Shown piece by piece: positions 22,843 to 33,797 of a stretch of 64,000 nt of DNA. The notes beneath the pieces were generated by a model, which searched no databases, was not told the origin of the DNA, and saw only the letters and a program-made list of their open reading frames with translations. Within the stretch, counting starts at the first letter, position 1; each line of letters begins with the position of its first letter. The DNA lies in the NCBI RefSeq assembly GCF_000182925.2, contig NC_026504.1, forward strand, positions 3,534,001 to 3,598,000. Direction: 5' to 3'. A program made the translations under genes and the position numbers. The DNA comes from Neurospora crassa OR74A. Its lineage: Eukaryota; Ascomycota; Sordariomycetes; Sordariales; Sordariaceae.

Positions 22843-25253
22843 TCTGATTATCACTGTGTGTGTGTAGTCCGCAATCGCTTCGTTGTTGTTGCTGTTGGCT
22901 AGCTACTTGCCACTTACAGACTGACGCACAGGTTGATGCAATGCGTGAGTGCGAGCGAGATGCCAACCGGTCCTGCAAGTTACAAAATAGGAAACCACAA
23001 AGACGACATCCAGTGGAGAGCAGACAAAGCTTGGCGATGAGCCTGGAAAAAACAAGAAGGAAATGCGGAGGCGAGGAGGAGATACAGACACAGGGACTGG
23101 CCTGGACGGGGCAGACGGCAGACTGGGATGACATTATTTTGTTGAGCAGCCGCAGTGGAGAAATCCAACGAATCGCAGCCGTCCGGGTCTCCATTTCCAA
23201 TGCTTGGTCCGGCGGGACAACAGACGACAGTCGGACAGCTTTGCAGGAAGAAGAGAAGCAATTGGGCTTTTTGTAGGGAAGGAAACCAGAGAGCATCCCT
23301 GGTGGTGATGTATGCTGTCCCTGCTGTCCTCCCGCACATTTCCTTTCCTAGGTCCGTACCGTACTCCGTCTTATGTACATGGGCTTGTGGTCGAGCCGGA
23401 GCACTTCGGGTTACGGGTACTTGAAGGCGGAGGGATGCGCGCATGGAAGATGCATCCCAGCTGTGGAGGCTCTCGGGACGGGTGTCAAAAAAAAAAAAAA
23501 AAGGCGGGGAATAAATGTCTTGGAGTCTTGGAAGCAAGCTTCTTGTAGATTTCAGGTCGAAAACCAAGAAACAAACACAGTGACCGTCATCACACGCCTG
23601 CGCACCCACTTGGACCATCCTCGCTTGTTTCCGTGCCTCTTTAAGGATACGTAACTTGCCAAGCCGACAAGTTGGTTAGATCGTGGAGTCTGGGCCTCCG
23701 GGGAGAGTGAACTTGTGGTACACGCAGTCCTTCGGGGCTGATGTTGTGATTGTGCTCCTATGGTGTTGTAGTATTCTTGTATGAGGGTATCACAGGCGCA
23801 ATGCTGTTGTCGTTGGCCGAGATCCTTAATATGTACCAGACGGGAGAGTCCCATTCGATGTGACGACTTGCTCGGCTCCGTTGTTTCGCTCCTGTGGCTC
23901 TACCCAAACCCTACCCTACCCTACAGCATCGTAGCATCTCGTTGCATCACCAAATTTCTTTTCTTTTTGTGCCTAAATAGTGAAACCAACAGTGCCCGCT
24001 TACTACCTCGTCCATTCAAAGGCAATCCAGCAAATACTCCGAGACCGCCCACGGTGATGCGCTAGAGGTAAGGTCTGCCCGGCTTGTTCGGAAGAGCTCC
24101 ACATTGATCCAAATCGGAGAGCACTAGGCCGTGTTAGTGTCTGGAGGAAGTTCAAGTTCACGAAAGAGACAGACGGTCTGGAGAAGGGTCGGTCGCGGCA
24201 AGACAAGATCAACAAAGAAAAAAAAAAGGGGATTGAGATGTCGTCTGCGAAGTGGTTGCTGCGATGCGCCATGTATTCCAGTGTGCAGAAGCGCTCGAAA
24301 TGAACACGATGCATGGAAGTGACTTTAACCAGCACTGCATAGGTATCCATCTCTAACGTTACGTAGAGGTACCTAGGTAGGTACACTACACTAGTAGAGT
24401 GGTGACATGGAATTGTTGGCTTCCACTTGTGCCGGCCACAGCACTTTCCCAACAGTGGAGAAGTTCAGAGACGCGCTATCCTTACTCGAATAGCGCATCT
24501 CAAGGCAAAGCTGGTGTCTGTTTCGTCATGGGAAGTCTAGCGGGCAAGGGCAGATGGACGGCAAGGGCCAAGAGTTGCAAGAAGAGCACGTTAAGACCGC
24601 GGCACCTAGAGGAAGCTCGAGCCGCGCATCTGTGTGCTCGACTGCGCTAGCCTGCCTAGCGTCATCTGCCCTGGCCAGATGGCTTTGAAGTGGGGTTCTT
24701 GGTGCAGGCTGTGGACCAATGGGCCCCTTGCCAGTCCAAGTGGGCAGTCCCCAAAATGAAAATAACATCCCAACCCCAACTCAGCGCATCCCGTCCGAGT
24801 CTCAAGTGGAAGTGCCGCTGTGGCCATCGTCCCGTCCGAGGACCTGGAGAGACAGACAAGAAACTCCTTTTCCCTTCCATCCGTTACTTCCACCTCCATC
24901 CACCTCTCTTCTTGTCCTCTCTCCCGTCCTCTTCCTCCGTTTCTCACCTCCATATTATTCTCTCTCCATATCCAAACCACCAACGCCCTCTACGTTGCAT
25001 TGTTGGTTACCAGACGACTGACGACACGACCTTCCACATCCACACACACACACACACACACACCCCCAAGACCCGCAACCGACACTAGGGCGGGATTCTG
25101 TTTAGCGCGACCGCGGTCTCGGCAATCCGTGCATCTCCTCCCCCATTTCTCGATAAAGACCGGCTTCCTCTCCGACAGCGCCCTCCTCCCAACCAACAGA
25201 GAAAACCACGCTCTCGAGCTCTACCTACCTAACTTTTAATATCATCGCCCATC
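22843..25253. other. long divergent intergenic region upstream of the acyl-CoA synthetase
   Basis: About 2.4 kb between divergent RKM5 and acyl-CoA synthetase genes. It contains an A-run near 23487-23502, telomere-like CCCTA units near 23909-23925, a palindromic TACCTAGGTA cluster near 24369-24384, and a pyrimidine-rich stretch with a CA repeat just before the start of the plus-strand gene. Numerous open frames are present on both strands but none has a known signature. Confidence 0.5.
25041..25062. repeat. CA dinucleotide microsatellite
   Basis: Eleven CA units in a row lie in the pyrimidine-rich leader about 190 bp before the acyl-CoA synthetase ATG. Confidence 0.9.
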
Positions 25254-27499
25254 ATGGTCATCCCAACGTTGACGCCAGTTCCCAAGCTGGTCGCTAAGCC
25301 CCCCTATACTCTCGATGTCCCGGGCCAGACGCCCGTCGAGGGCGAGACTCCTGTTCGTCGCATTCCCCTCGCCATCGACGGTCTGCATGCCATACCCCCA
25401 AACAGGCGATGGGGCGAGAATGAGGCCATCGGCGAGGAAATCGATACCGTCTACAAACTCGTCAAGTGGGCTGCCCTCGCACATGGCGAGTCCCAGTGCA
25501 TGGGCTCCCGCAAGCTCGTAAACACCCATGTTGAGACTAAGAAGGTCAAGAAGATGGTGGATGGTGAGGAGCGCGAGGTGGACAAGAACTGGACCTACTT
25601 CGAGCTCGGCCACTACGAGTTCATTACCTTCAAGGACTACGAGCAGCTTACGCTCGACGTTGGCGCTGGTCTGCGCGCCATCGGTCTCAACAAGGGCGAC
25701 CGTGTCCACATCTTTGCCGCGACAAGCCAGAACTGGCTCGCCATGTCTCATGGTTCCGCGACCCAGTCCATGCCCATTGTAACTGCCTACGACACACTCG
25801 GCGCCGAAGGTCTCAAGTACTCCATGGTCGCTACCAATGCCAAGGCCATCTTCCTCGACCCCCATCTTCTCCCTACCCTCAACGGCGTTCTTGAGCATGC
25901 CAAGGGCATCACACACGTCATCTGGAACAACCAGAACAAGGTCAAGGAGGCCCACATTGAGGCCCTCAGGAACGAGCGCGGTGTTACTGTCTTGAGCTTC
26001 GACGAGCTTGTCCAGCTCGGCAAGCAGAACCCCGTCGCGCCCGTCGCGCCCGCCCCTGAGGATCTCTGCTGCATCATGTACACCTCCGGTTCTACCGGTA
26101 CCCCCAAGGGTGTCCCCCTGAAGCACAGCAACGTCGTCGCTGCCGGTAAGTGGCCGCAAACTCTTATTGTCTTGTTCCTGAACTGCTACTAACGTCCTTG
26201 TCACAGTCGCTGGTGTCTGCCCCGTAGTCCAGCCCTTCGTTGGCCCCGGTGACCGCCTCCTGACCTACCTTCCCCTCGCTCACATTCTCGAATTTGTTTT
26301 CGAGAACGCCTCCCTCTACTGGGGTTCAACCATGGGTTATGGTAACCCCAAGACCCTCTCCGACACCTCCGTCCGCAACTGCCTCGGCGATATCCGCGAG
26401 TTTCAACCCAGCGTTTTGGTTGGTGTGCCCGCCGTCTGGGAAACCGTCAAAAAGGGCATTCTCGCCAAGGTCAACGCTGGCAGCCCTCTCCTCCGCAACC
26501 TTTTCTGGGGCGCACTTGCTCTCAAGGAGAAGCTTATGGGCCTTGGTCTTCCTGGAAGCGGTCTTTTGGACGCCATTGTGTTCAAGAAGATCAAGGATGC
26601 CACTGGCGGTCGCATGAAGCTTTGCTTGAACGGTGGTGGCCCTGTCGCCAAGGATACCCAAAAGTTCATCTCCATGGCCATCTGCCCCATGATTATCGGC
26701 TATGGTCTTACCGAGACGACCGCTATGGGTACCCTCCAGAACCCCAACGAGTGGACTGCTGAGTCAATTGGCGCCATGCCCGCCTCGATCGAGGCCAAGC
26801 TCGTCGATTTCGCCGACGCCGGTTACTTCGCCACTAACAAGCCCAACCCCCAGGGTGAAATCTGGCTCCGTGGCCCCTCTGTGCTCTCCGAATACTATGA
26901 GAACCCCGAGGAGACCGCTGCCGCTGTGACCGCGGACGGCTGGTTCAAGACCGGCGACATTGGCGAGTGGGACCAGAACGGCCATCTCAAGATCATTGAC
27001 CGCAAGAAGAACCTCGTCAAGACTCTCAACGGCGAGTACATTGCTCTTGAGAAGCTTGAGTCCATCTACCGCTCCGCCGCCGTCGTCGCCAATATTTGCG
27101 TCTATGCCGACCAGGATCGTTCCAAGCCCATCGCCATCATCGTTCCCGCGGAACCCGCCCTTAAGAAGCTCGCCTCCTCGAGTGGTGTGAAGGGTGACAG
27201 CTTGGAGGAGCTCGTACACAACAAGAAGCTCCAGGCTGCCGTTCTCAAGGAGCTCCAGAACGCCGGTCGTGCCGGCGGCCTTTCTGGCATTGAGATTATC
27301 GAGGGTGTCGTTATGTCGGATGAGGAGTGGACCCCCCAGAACGTGAGTTTTCCACTGTCTACATCTATTTGTTTACCTAACCCATCGCTAACCAAATCAA
27401 TCACAGGGTCTTGTAACGGCCGCCCAGAAGCTCAACCGCAAGGGCATCCTCAACAAGTACAAGAAGGAGGTTGATGAGGCTTATGGCCCCAAGCAGTAG
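25254..27499 (+). CDS. faa1: long-chain fatty acid-CoA ligase (Faa1-like)
   Basis: Exons 25254-26145, 26207-27342 and 27407-27499 give 706 aa. Intron 1 (GTAAGT, CTAAC branch, TCACAG) and intron 2 (GTGAGT, CTAAC branch, TCACAG) are textbook. The enzyme activates long-chain fatty acids to acyl-CoA using ATP through an acyl-adenylate. The AMP-binding signature CIMYTSGSTGTPKGVPLKHS spans the end of exon 1; IIGYGLTETTAMG and the GEIWLRGPSVLSEYYENPEE block follow, and DGWFKTGDIGEWDQNGHLKI with IDRKKNLVKTLNGEYIALEK closes the large domain. Length and motifs match yeast Faa1/Faa4 rather than the peroxisomal Faa2. The C-terminus (GPKQ) is not a PTS1 peroxisomal signal. A cytosolic, lipid-droplet or ER-associated role in lipid synthesis and fatty-acid import is expected from the family. 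Codon use is strongly biased to C-ending codons, suggesting high expression. Confidence 0.95.
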
Positions 27500-29465
27500 G
27501 AGTTTTGTTGCCACCTACCTGATCTCTCTTGTTGTATATGAAAAAGTACACCCTTGTTTTTGCTGTTCATCTCTATGTCTATGCGTGTCTCGGGGCGCGA
27601 ATTATGTTTCCACTATACCACTCCTAGTTATTTATGTTACGTTACGTTACTGTTGTCGGCGACGGCCACCGGAAAGGGTTCCTCAGGCCCCTTAGCTATA
27701 TGTCTGTTATGCCGTAATGGGTTTCTACTTCCTGTTAAATAAGCGACGAACAATTGCGTTGAGATAGTTTTGCCATGTACTTGTGCTACACTACCCTTTT
27801 TCTAATTCTTCTAGGGTCCTGGTTTGCGCTGTTTTGCTTGATGAATTTCCTCTCTGGTCTTCCGTCAACAGGAGGATCAGCTCTCTTCTTATTCTCTTCG
27901 CTTCCACTCCTTTGTCGGGTTCAAGTTGGGGAAGGGGTTTTAATTGGGGCTCGTTTAATACGAAACGGACGGGCGAGTATCTATCGATGATACCCCATTT
28001 TAGTAGCATTTGCTTCTCACGCTGCTTATTGTTGATCGTACACACTGTTATGTTCACCTACGTGGCAAAAGGACACGACGGACCAATTCCCAGTAACGTC
28101 TCTTTTGCTTGAGGCAGAATTATATTACCGCTGACACATCCATCCCCTTACACAGACTATATAGAATATAGTCTCGAATATTTCCAAGTGACACCCGTAT
28201 AAGGTTTGAAGGTGACGGAGTGAGATGTTGAGAGAGATGAAGAACTGCATCAGGAAAGACTAAGAGATAGGTAGGTCAAATGAAGACATAGACGACCATG
28301 AATGGGGTAAGCAGAGAAATCATTGCATCACGCATTTGAACGAAAACGGGGGGGGCTTGAATATAGAAAAAGAAAATAACAAAATACGAAAAAAAAAAAA
28401 TTTAAAAAAATTTACTGTCATTGATATTATATCCCAGAACGGGTTGATCTTGGCGAGCAAGATGACGATGATGTCACTTGTTGGAGTGTTGGCGGTGTTG
28501 ACTTACAACTAATAGTAATAAAAGATAACCTCCGTTCATGACAAACCTGGCGGTAGGGGAGAGTACGCGGGAATTAGAGAAAGATTACAGTCAACAGCCC
28601 GGTTATCACATCATGAAGGGCTCGAAACGGATGAAACATTGAAAAAAAATTGCTAAACCCTCAAAAGAAAAAAAAAAAACCAAGCCTAAAAGTATCCACA
28701 CACACGACGCGTAAGAGGTAACTTCTGAGTCAAGGTCGTCCATTGTTGCAATTGACCAAGCCGTAGTAGTGTATTCGTTCGTTCCATACCAGCCAGGTAA
28801 CGCCGTTCATCACGATTTCCTTCTCTTCTTCTTCCTCCTTATTCCGTCTCTATCCCCTCTCACTCCGACTTCCCTTTATGTGCTCTCATGTCCTTCCCCT
28901 CTCCCTTCCATCCAATCCGTGTGATCACCAGGTCTGAAATCTCCTCTTTCAAGACCTAAGCCAAGAACAGCACAGCCCCAAAGACCATCACATCCCGGTC
29001 GACATCTAGACTAAGAACTGGGCCGAATGGGTGGTACCTAGCGGCGAGGCTCATTTCCGACCACGGAACCATAGATGAGACGCCCCAACAGCATGTGGCC
29101 AGCTGTGCTTTCTTCTTATCTTGTCTGATCGATGTATGCGCGCACACTTATCGAGCTGGGCCGAGCCGAGATGGCTGAACCCTCTCTCTTCCCTTCTTTC
29201 TCGCAACCATTCCCCTTGTCCATCACGCTTTCCCTGGGATATCTTGCTTCCAAATGAACAACTGATTTCTCTCTTTCTTTTCCACCCTTTATAACTCCAG
29301 CTCTGCCTTGTTTCGGGGAGATGAAACTTTGCCTGTTGGCGCTGCAACACACATCAAATCATGCTCCTCCTCTTGGTAAAATTTGCTTCGCCAGACCGTT
29401 GCGCGCCGTCCCCCCCTTTGGCTAAACGAAATACCTCGAATGATAATTGATGAAAAGAAACTTGG
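27500..29465. other. 3' intergenic region between acyl-CoA synthetase and NCS-1 genes
   Basis: Nearly 2 kb between two convergent stops, longer than the other convergent gaps here. It has A-runs near 28390-28410 and 28640-28680 and TC-rich DNA near 28820-28910. No protein-like frame or tRNA-like fold was seen. A non-coding transcript is possible but nothing in the sequence shows one. Confidence 0.5.
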
Positions 29466-30630
29466 TTAGACGAGGCCATCGTACAAGGAGAGGGCGGATA
29501 CGATTGTCTCGTCGCGCTGGCTGCCCTCCTTGAATTCCTTCATGTCGAGGCTGCCGTTTTCGTCCTTGTCCATCATGCGGAAGATCTTGCTGACGCGCTT
29601 CTCGGGAGTATCTTCGTCTTCGGGGAGCTTGACCATTGAGCCGACCTGTTTTGAGGGATCAGAATGTTAACGTACAAGATTGCGACGACACGGGAAAGGG
29701 CGTAGAGAGATAAGAAAGAAAGGGTAAACCCACCATCTTGTAGATAGCCTCAACGATCTTGAGCATCTCGTCGTAGGTGATCTTGCCATCGCCGTCAATG
29801 TCGTACAATTGGAAGGCCCAGTCGAGCTTGTCCTCCATCTTGCCGCGGCTCGTGACGCTCAAGGCGCAGATAAACTCCTTGAAGTCGATGGTGCCAGACT
29901 TGTCCGTGTCGAATACGTTAAATACGTAGTCGGCGAATGACGATGGGTCGCCAAAGGGGAAGAACTGTGCGTAGATCTTCTGGAACTCGGCCTTGGTGAG
30001 CATGCCGGAGGGGCAATCCTTGAGGAAGCCTGTTTGTGAATGAACTTGTTAGAGGCCGTCTATGAAGCGAAAGATTTGGTTGGCAACGAGGGCGCATAGC
30101 AAGCGCTTTCGATGGGGAGACAGCGCCGCATCGGTCAGGGCATGTAATCGTTGGCGGCGACGGCGGCGGTGTTCAAAGGGGTCGTCGGCGATAGGAGAAA
30201 GGGGACGGGGATAGGTAACACACCCTTATACCATTGCTGCAACTCCTTCTTGTCAAAGTGGGTGGCCTTTTCCAACTCCTCCAGCTTATCACGCTCGAGC
30301 TTGCTCTGCCTGTGTCGGGCGGGGTTCAGTGTCAGCCTCTTCATCTTGCTTTCAGTTTTGGGAGATTGCGCAGAGAAACGACTCCTGCTAAAGAGGCCCA
30401 TTGTATGATATGTAGAATTGAGTGAAGGACGGGGTAGGTCGACGGTAGAGGAGACTTCAGCAAAACGGATCACGGTCCCTCCTCCACTGCTGAGAAACAG
30501 GTGTGCGGTGCGTATTGATGATGATGATGATGATGATGATGGGATGCGGAGAAAGCGGTCGGGTGGTGGGTGCTGATCGGGCAAGAGTCGCGGAGATTTC
30601 GGGGGACTTGGTCACTCACGATTTGCCCAT
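29466..30630 (-). CDS. ncs-1: neuronal calcium sensor 1 (frequenin-type EF-hand protein)
   Basis: Four exons: 30620-30630, 30224-30309, 29734-30029 and 29466-29645, giving 190 aa, the exact family length. The first coding exon is only 11 nt and encodes MGKS up to a split codon; the join gives [20 protein letters not shown]. The N-terminal Gly2 fits the N-myristoylation signal of the family. EF-hand loops are seen at [24 protein letters not shown] and [12 protein letters not shown]; the first EF-hand near the N-terminus is degenerate, with CPSG in place of a loop, as in other NCS-1 proteins. In fungi NCS-1 binds and activates the phosphatidylinositol 4-kinase Pik1 and affects calcium tolerance. 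Introns are 310, 194 and 88 nt; the first contains a GAT microsatellite. All phases agree. CDC45 lies downstream on the same strand more than 3 kb away, so they are independent units. Confidence 0.96.
30516..30541. repeat. GAT trinucleotide microsatellite in NCS-1 intron 1
   Basis: About eight TGA/GAT units in a row lie inside the 310-nt first intron of the calcium sensor gene. Confidence 0.9.
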
Positions 30631-33600
30631 TTTCGGATAACTCGGTACTATTTAGCAAATGCTGATGTCGTTCGCAAGGTGGTCCCACGATGCGGCGGTT
30701 CGAGGGAAAGGGGTCACTCGGAATGGCGTCGCGTACGGGGTTGGCGCCGAAAGGTCGGAGGAGGGGTTCGGTGACGATCCGTGGGTTTTCTCTCAGGGAT
30801 ACCGTTAACGTTTGTAATTGACTTGGTCGTAGGTAACGAGACGCTGTGTGAAGGGCAAGACGGTGCTCGAGCGATGGGAGCAAGCAGCCTTGTATGGTGG
30901 ATTTATATTGTCGTCGGCCGATAGGATAGTTCAAGTAGCAGACTCGGTAAGCGGCAATCAGTGAGTGGCCTTGGGGTTGCACCGAAGAGTGAAGAGAAGT
31001 AGATAGGAAAAGATGTCGAGGTGTTGGGTTGTAATGGCAAAAAGAAAAAGAAATGGGATCGATGGATGAGCAGGTCTAGAGAGGTATTGGCAGCACAGGA
31101 GTGTCAGGGTGCAAGGCGAGAGGCAGGGCAAAATGCGCGGGAGATCGGAGGTGATGACGGCGGCAGTCTGGCGAGATGGGCGACCTTTGATGCAGTGCCC
31201 TGGAGCTGCTGCACTAACTGCAGCTAACCACTGTAAGTGCCCTGGCCGTTATTAAAATGTGGAACTAGGGTGACTAGCAGGGGACCATATGTTAGCCAGG
31301 AGGTAAGGAACACCCGACCGCTCGAACCTGACGGGAACCTGATCCGCCCGCTCGTTTCGTGCGGCGCCTCACTTCCAGGTTCGACTCCCTCCCATCCATC
31401 GATTTGACGCCGGGCCTGGCATGGAGAGGCCAGGCTGTTTCTGACTCGAGTCATCGTCTTTTGCTTGAGAAAGCTGCCTTGTACCTGCTCATGCTGCTGT
31501 GGTACACTACTGCCGACGCAGCATCATTTCCATCGATGCGGACTTTTTTCCGAACATTCAGCTTGTTCTCCAGCATGTGTGTTTCAGACTTTACGTGGGG
31601 CCCTCACTCCCCTCTCCCAAGGAACTCGGTTGATATTCGCATCCATTTGCAAAGAGGGGCAACGGGCGGGATTTCTAATAACTGGGACAGGGGCTGCACG
31701 GCCAAGGAACAAATTCGATCGGGTTCTGGACGTTTGGGTGTAGGTAGGCAGCGCATGCGCCAGCTATCATGCCAGGTTGGCTGGAAAAACTGCTGCTCTC
31801 TGATTTGTCGGGCAGGGAGCCCAAGTGACAAGAAGGGCAGGTCTCGAGAGCCCGCGCCGGAGGATGGGAGCGCTGGGAGGTAAACGGAGGCCACCATTCA
31901 ACCAAACCAACATCAATCGGCAGCCCAGATCCGTACGATGAAGAGATAGGATTGGGGAGGCGACTTCGGAAAAGACACTTTCTGGCAAGATATACTTCAG
32001 AGTGATTCTAGCGCCGCCATCCGAACAACATGTACTTCCTCCAGGACTAAACTTTCGAGCCGGAGCCCGGAGGAGTACTTACTACCCATGCCCGGCGGCC
32101 GGCTCATCTCACTTTTTGGGGTGACAGTGGAAGTAAATGATATACAAGTAGTTTGCGCTCGATGTCAAACAGCAAACCTCTTGACACCGAATTGCGCAAA
32201 TTCGACCGCGTTAATGTTCTGTCCATTATATTTAAGCACCATATGTAACCGACGGGCCTGGTACCAACAATTCTCCTTGGTACCATTCTTGAGGCTCTGT
32301 CTGCGACACCCAATCATCCTTCGCTTCGAGGAGGCCCAAAGCCCAAAATGAGAAGTCGTTCGCCCCACTTCGTCATAAACGGTCGACCACTTGAATACCT
32401 ACCAACTTTAATAACACCAAAGATGTAAGGAAGTCTATTGTCGAACATGATTAAAGGTCATTGACATTCTCTCTTCCAAACCCCTCCACCTGATCGGACC
32501 TCCACGGCGGTCTGAGAAAAACAGGTTGTTCTTCAGCTCCTTTGCACCTTTGCGACTTTCCTACTTGGAAGATAGTGCCGGGACTGACGTAGTAAGGAAA
32601 GGAGGCAGTGCAAAGCCCGCCAAGACATTGACTGGCTCGTACCGATCCAAACAAATCCACTTGAATCTGTCCTCTCTCCTCAGAAGAGACGGGATCTTCC
32701 TTCTTGTGGTATGTACAATGGGGTATGTAGGCAGACGATTCCGGTCTAAGGAGAAGGGAGAAAACTCTGGTGTAACAAAAAGGCCTTCTGGAAGATCGTG
32801 AGAAAAAGAGGGAAAAGATAACCGATGACGAAAGGACTACTACTATGTAACAAACTCCGATATAACTCCACTTTTTCTGTTTCAACACCACAAGCTTCAC
32901 TATGTATACTAGTACCTACCTACATACCTCTACCGGCTGTCAATAAACGACGTCAATCTCTATGCCAACAATACTGAAACCCTTTAGTCATTTACAAAAC
33001 ATTTGAACCAAAACCAGCATTGATTGCTACATATAAACATCACCGCTCCATCACTATCTGGAGGTAGCCAAGTGGTCGACCAGACTACCATAGTTTAGTG
33101 TCCCTGAAGCCTCAAAGGCTCAAAGGGGGCAGTGCCATCGTTGCCTGTTTGGTGGAATGCTGTGTATGTGAGGCGAGAGACTCATAGTATGAGCCTAGCA
33201 GAGGCGAAGAGAGCACAGAGGAAGAAAGAGAAACCGGGCCGAGTTTACCATTATCTTGGAGTTACGAGGTTCATTTTGCGGTCGGCACATCTGTCCACAA
33301 GTATGTCCAAAATGAAAAGCAGAAAGAAAACACATAAGAAACAAACCGATTTTGGAGAGTAGCTGAGATTTGGTATTTCGCCCACTGCATGTTATGTAAA
33401 TGAATATACCGTATGACTACAGCGGTATAAGAGAAAAATATAAAATAAAAAAAAATGAAAGGGCGTTCCAGCTGTTGCTTAAGCCCCATCTGCTTGGACG
33501 AGCATTTTCCATTTATGCATGCACATTGCTGAAGGTAGCTCAATCATTCGAGCCTCAATACTATAAGTGCCTACATTGCATGTACGTAGCTCGGCGTGCA

Positions 33601-33797
33601 GCTCAATCGTCCGAGCCTCAATGCGATGCCATGCCATTCCAGCTCTCAAATGAGTTGTTCTGGCTCTTCCGACCGTTCTGTTGGACACAGGTATGAACTC
33701 TTGCCACTCCCCCTGGTCAAGTAAACAAACCCCCTTTGACGCCCCCCCATGGTTTTTTTTTTTCCCCAGAATTAGCAAACCCAAACTTTTCCTTCCT
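30631..33797. other. long intergenic region between NCS-1 and CDC45
   Basis: About 3.2 kb between the start of NCS-1 and the stop of CDC45, both on the minus strand. Overlapping open frames occur on both strands (for example 31359-31883 and 32451-32900), but they show no domain, no biased codon use and no clear intron structure. A TTAGCCAGGAGG and a GGTTCGACTCC motif near 31300-31390 resemble RNA polymerase III boxes but do not fold as a tRNA. An imperfect 24-bp direct repeat lies at 33537-33623. Confidence 0.5.
33537..33623. repeat. short imperfect direct repeat, period 63 bp
   Basis: Copies at 33537-33560 and 33600-33623 match at 21 of 24 positions (AGCTCAATC...CGAGCCTCAAT). All three differences are transitions. 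It lies in the 3' flank of CDC45 with no known function. Confidence 0.7.

Noticed and set aside
31300-31395. Possible tRNA: A-box-like TAGCCAGGAGG and B-box-like GGTTCGACTCC
   Set aside because: The sequence around the B-box does not form a T-arm stem and no anticodon arm could be drawn, so the boxes are probably chance.
33066-33110. A-box-like TAGCCAAGTGG suggesting a tRNA start
   Set aside because: No B-box and no acceptor stem follow at the right distance.
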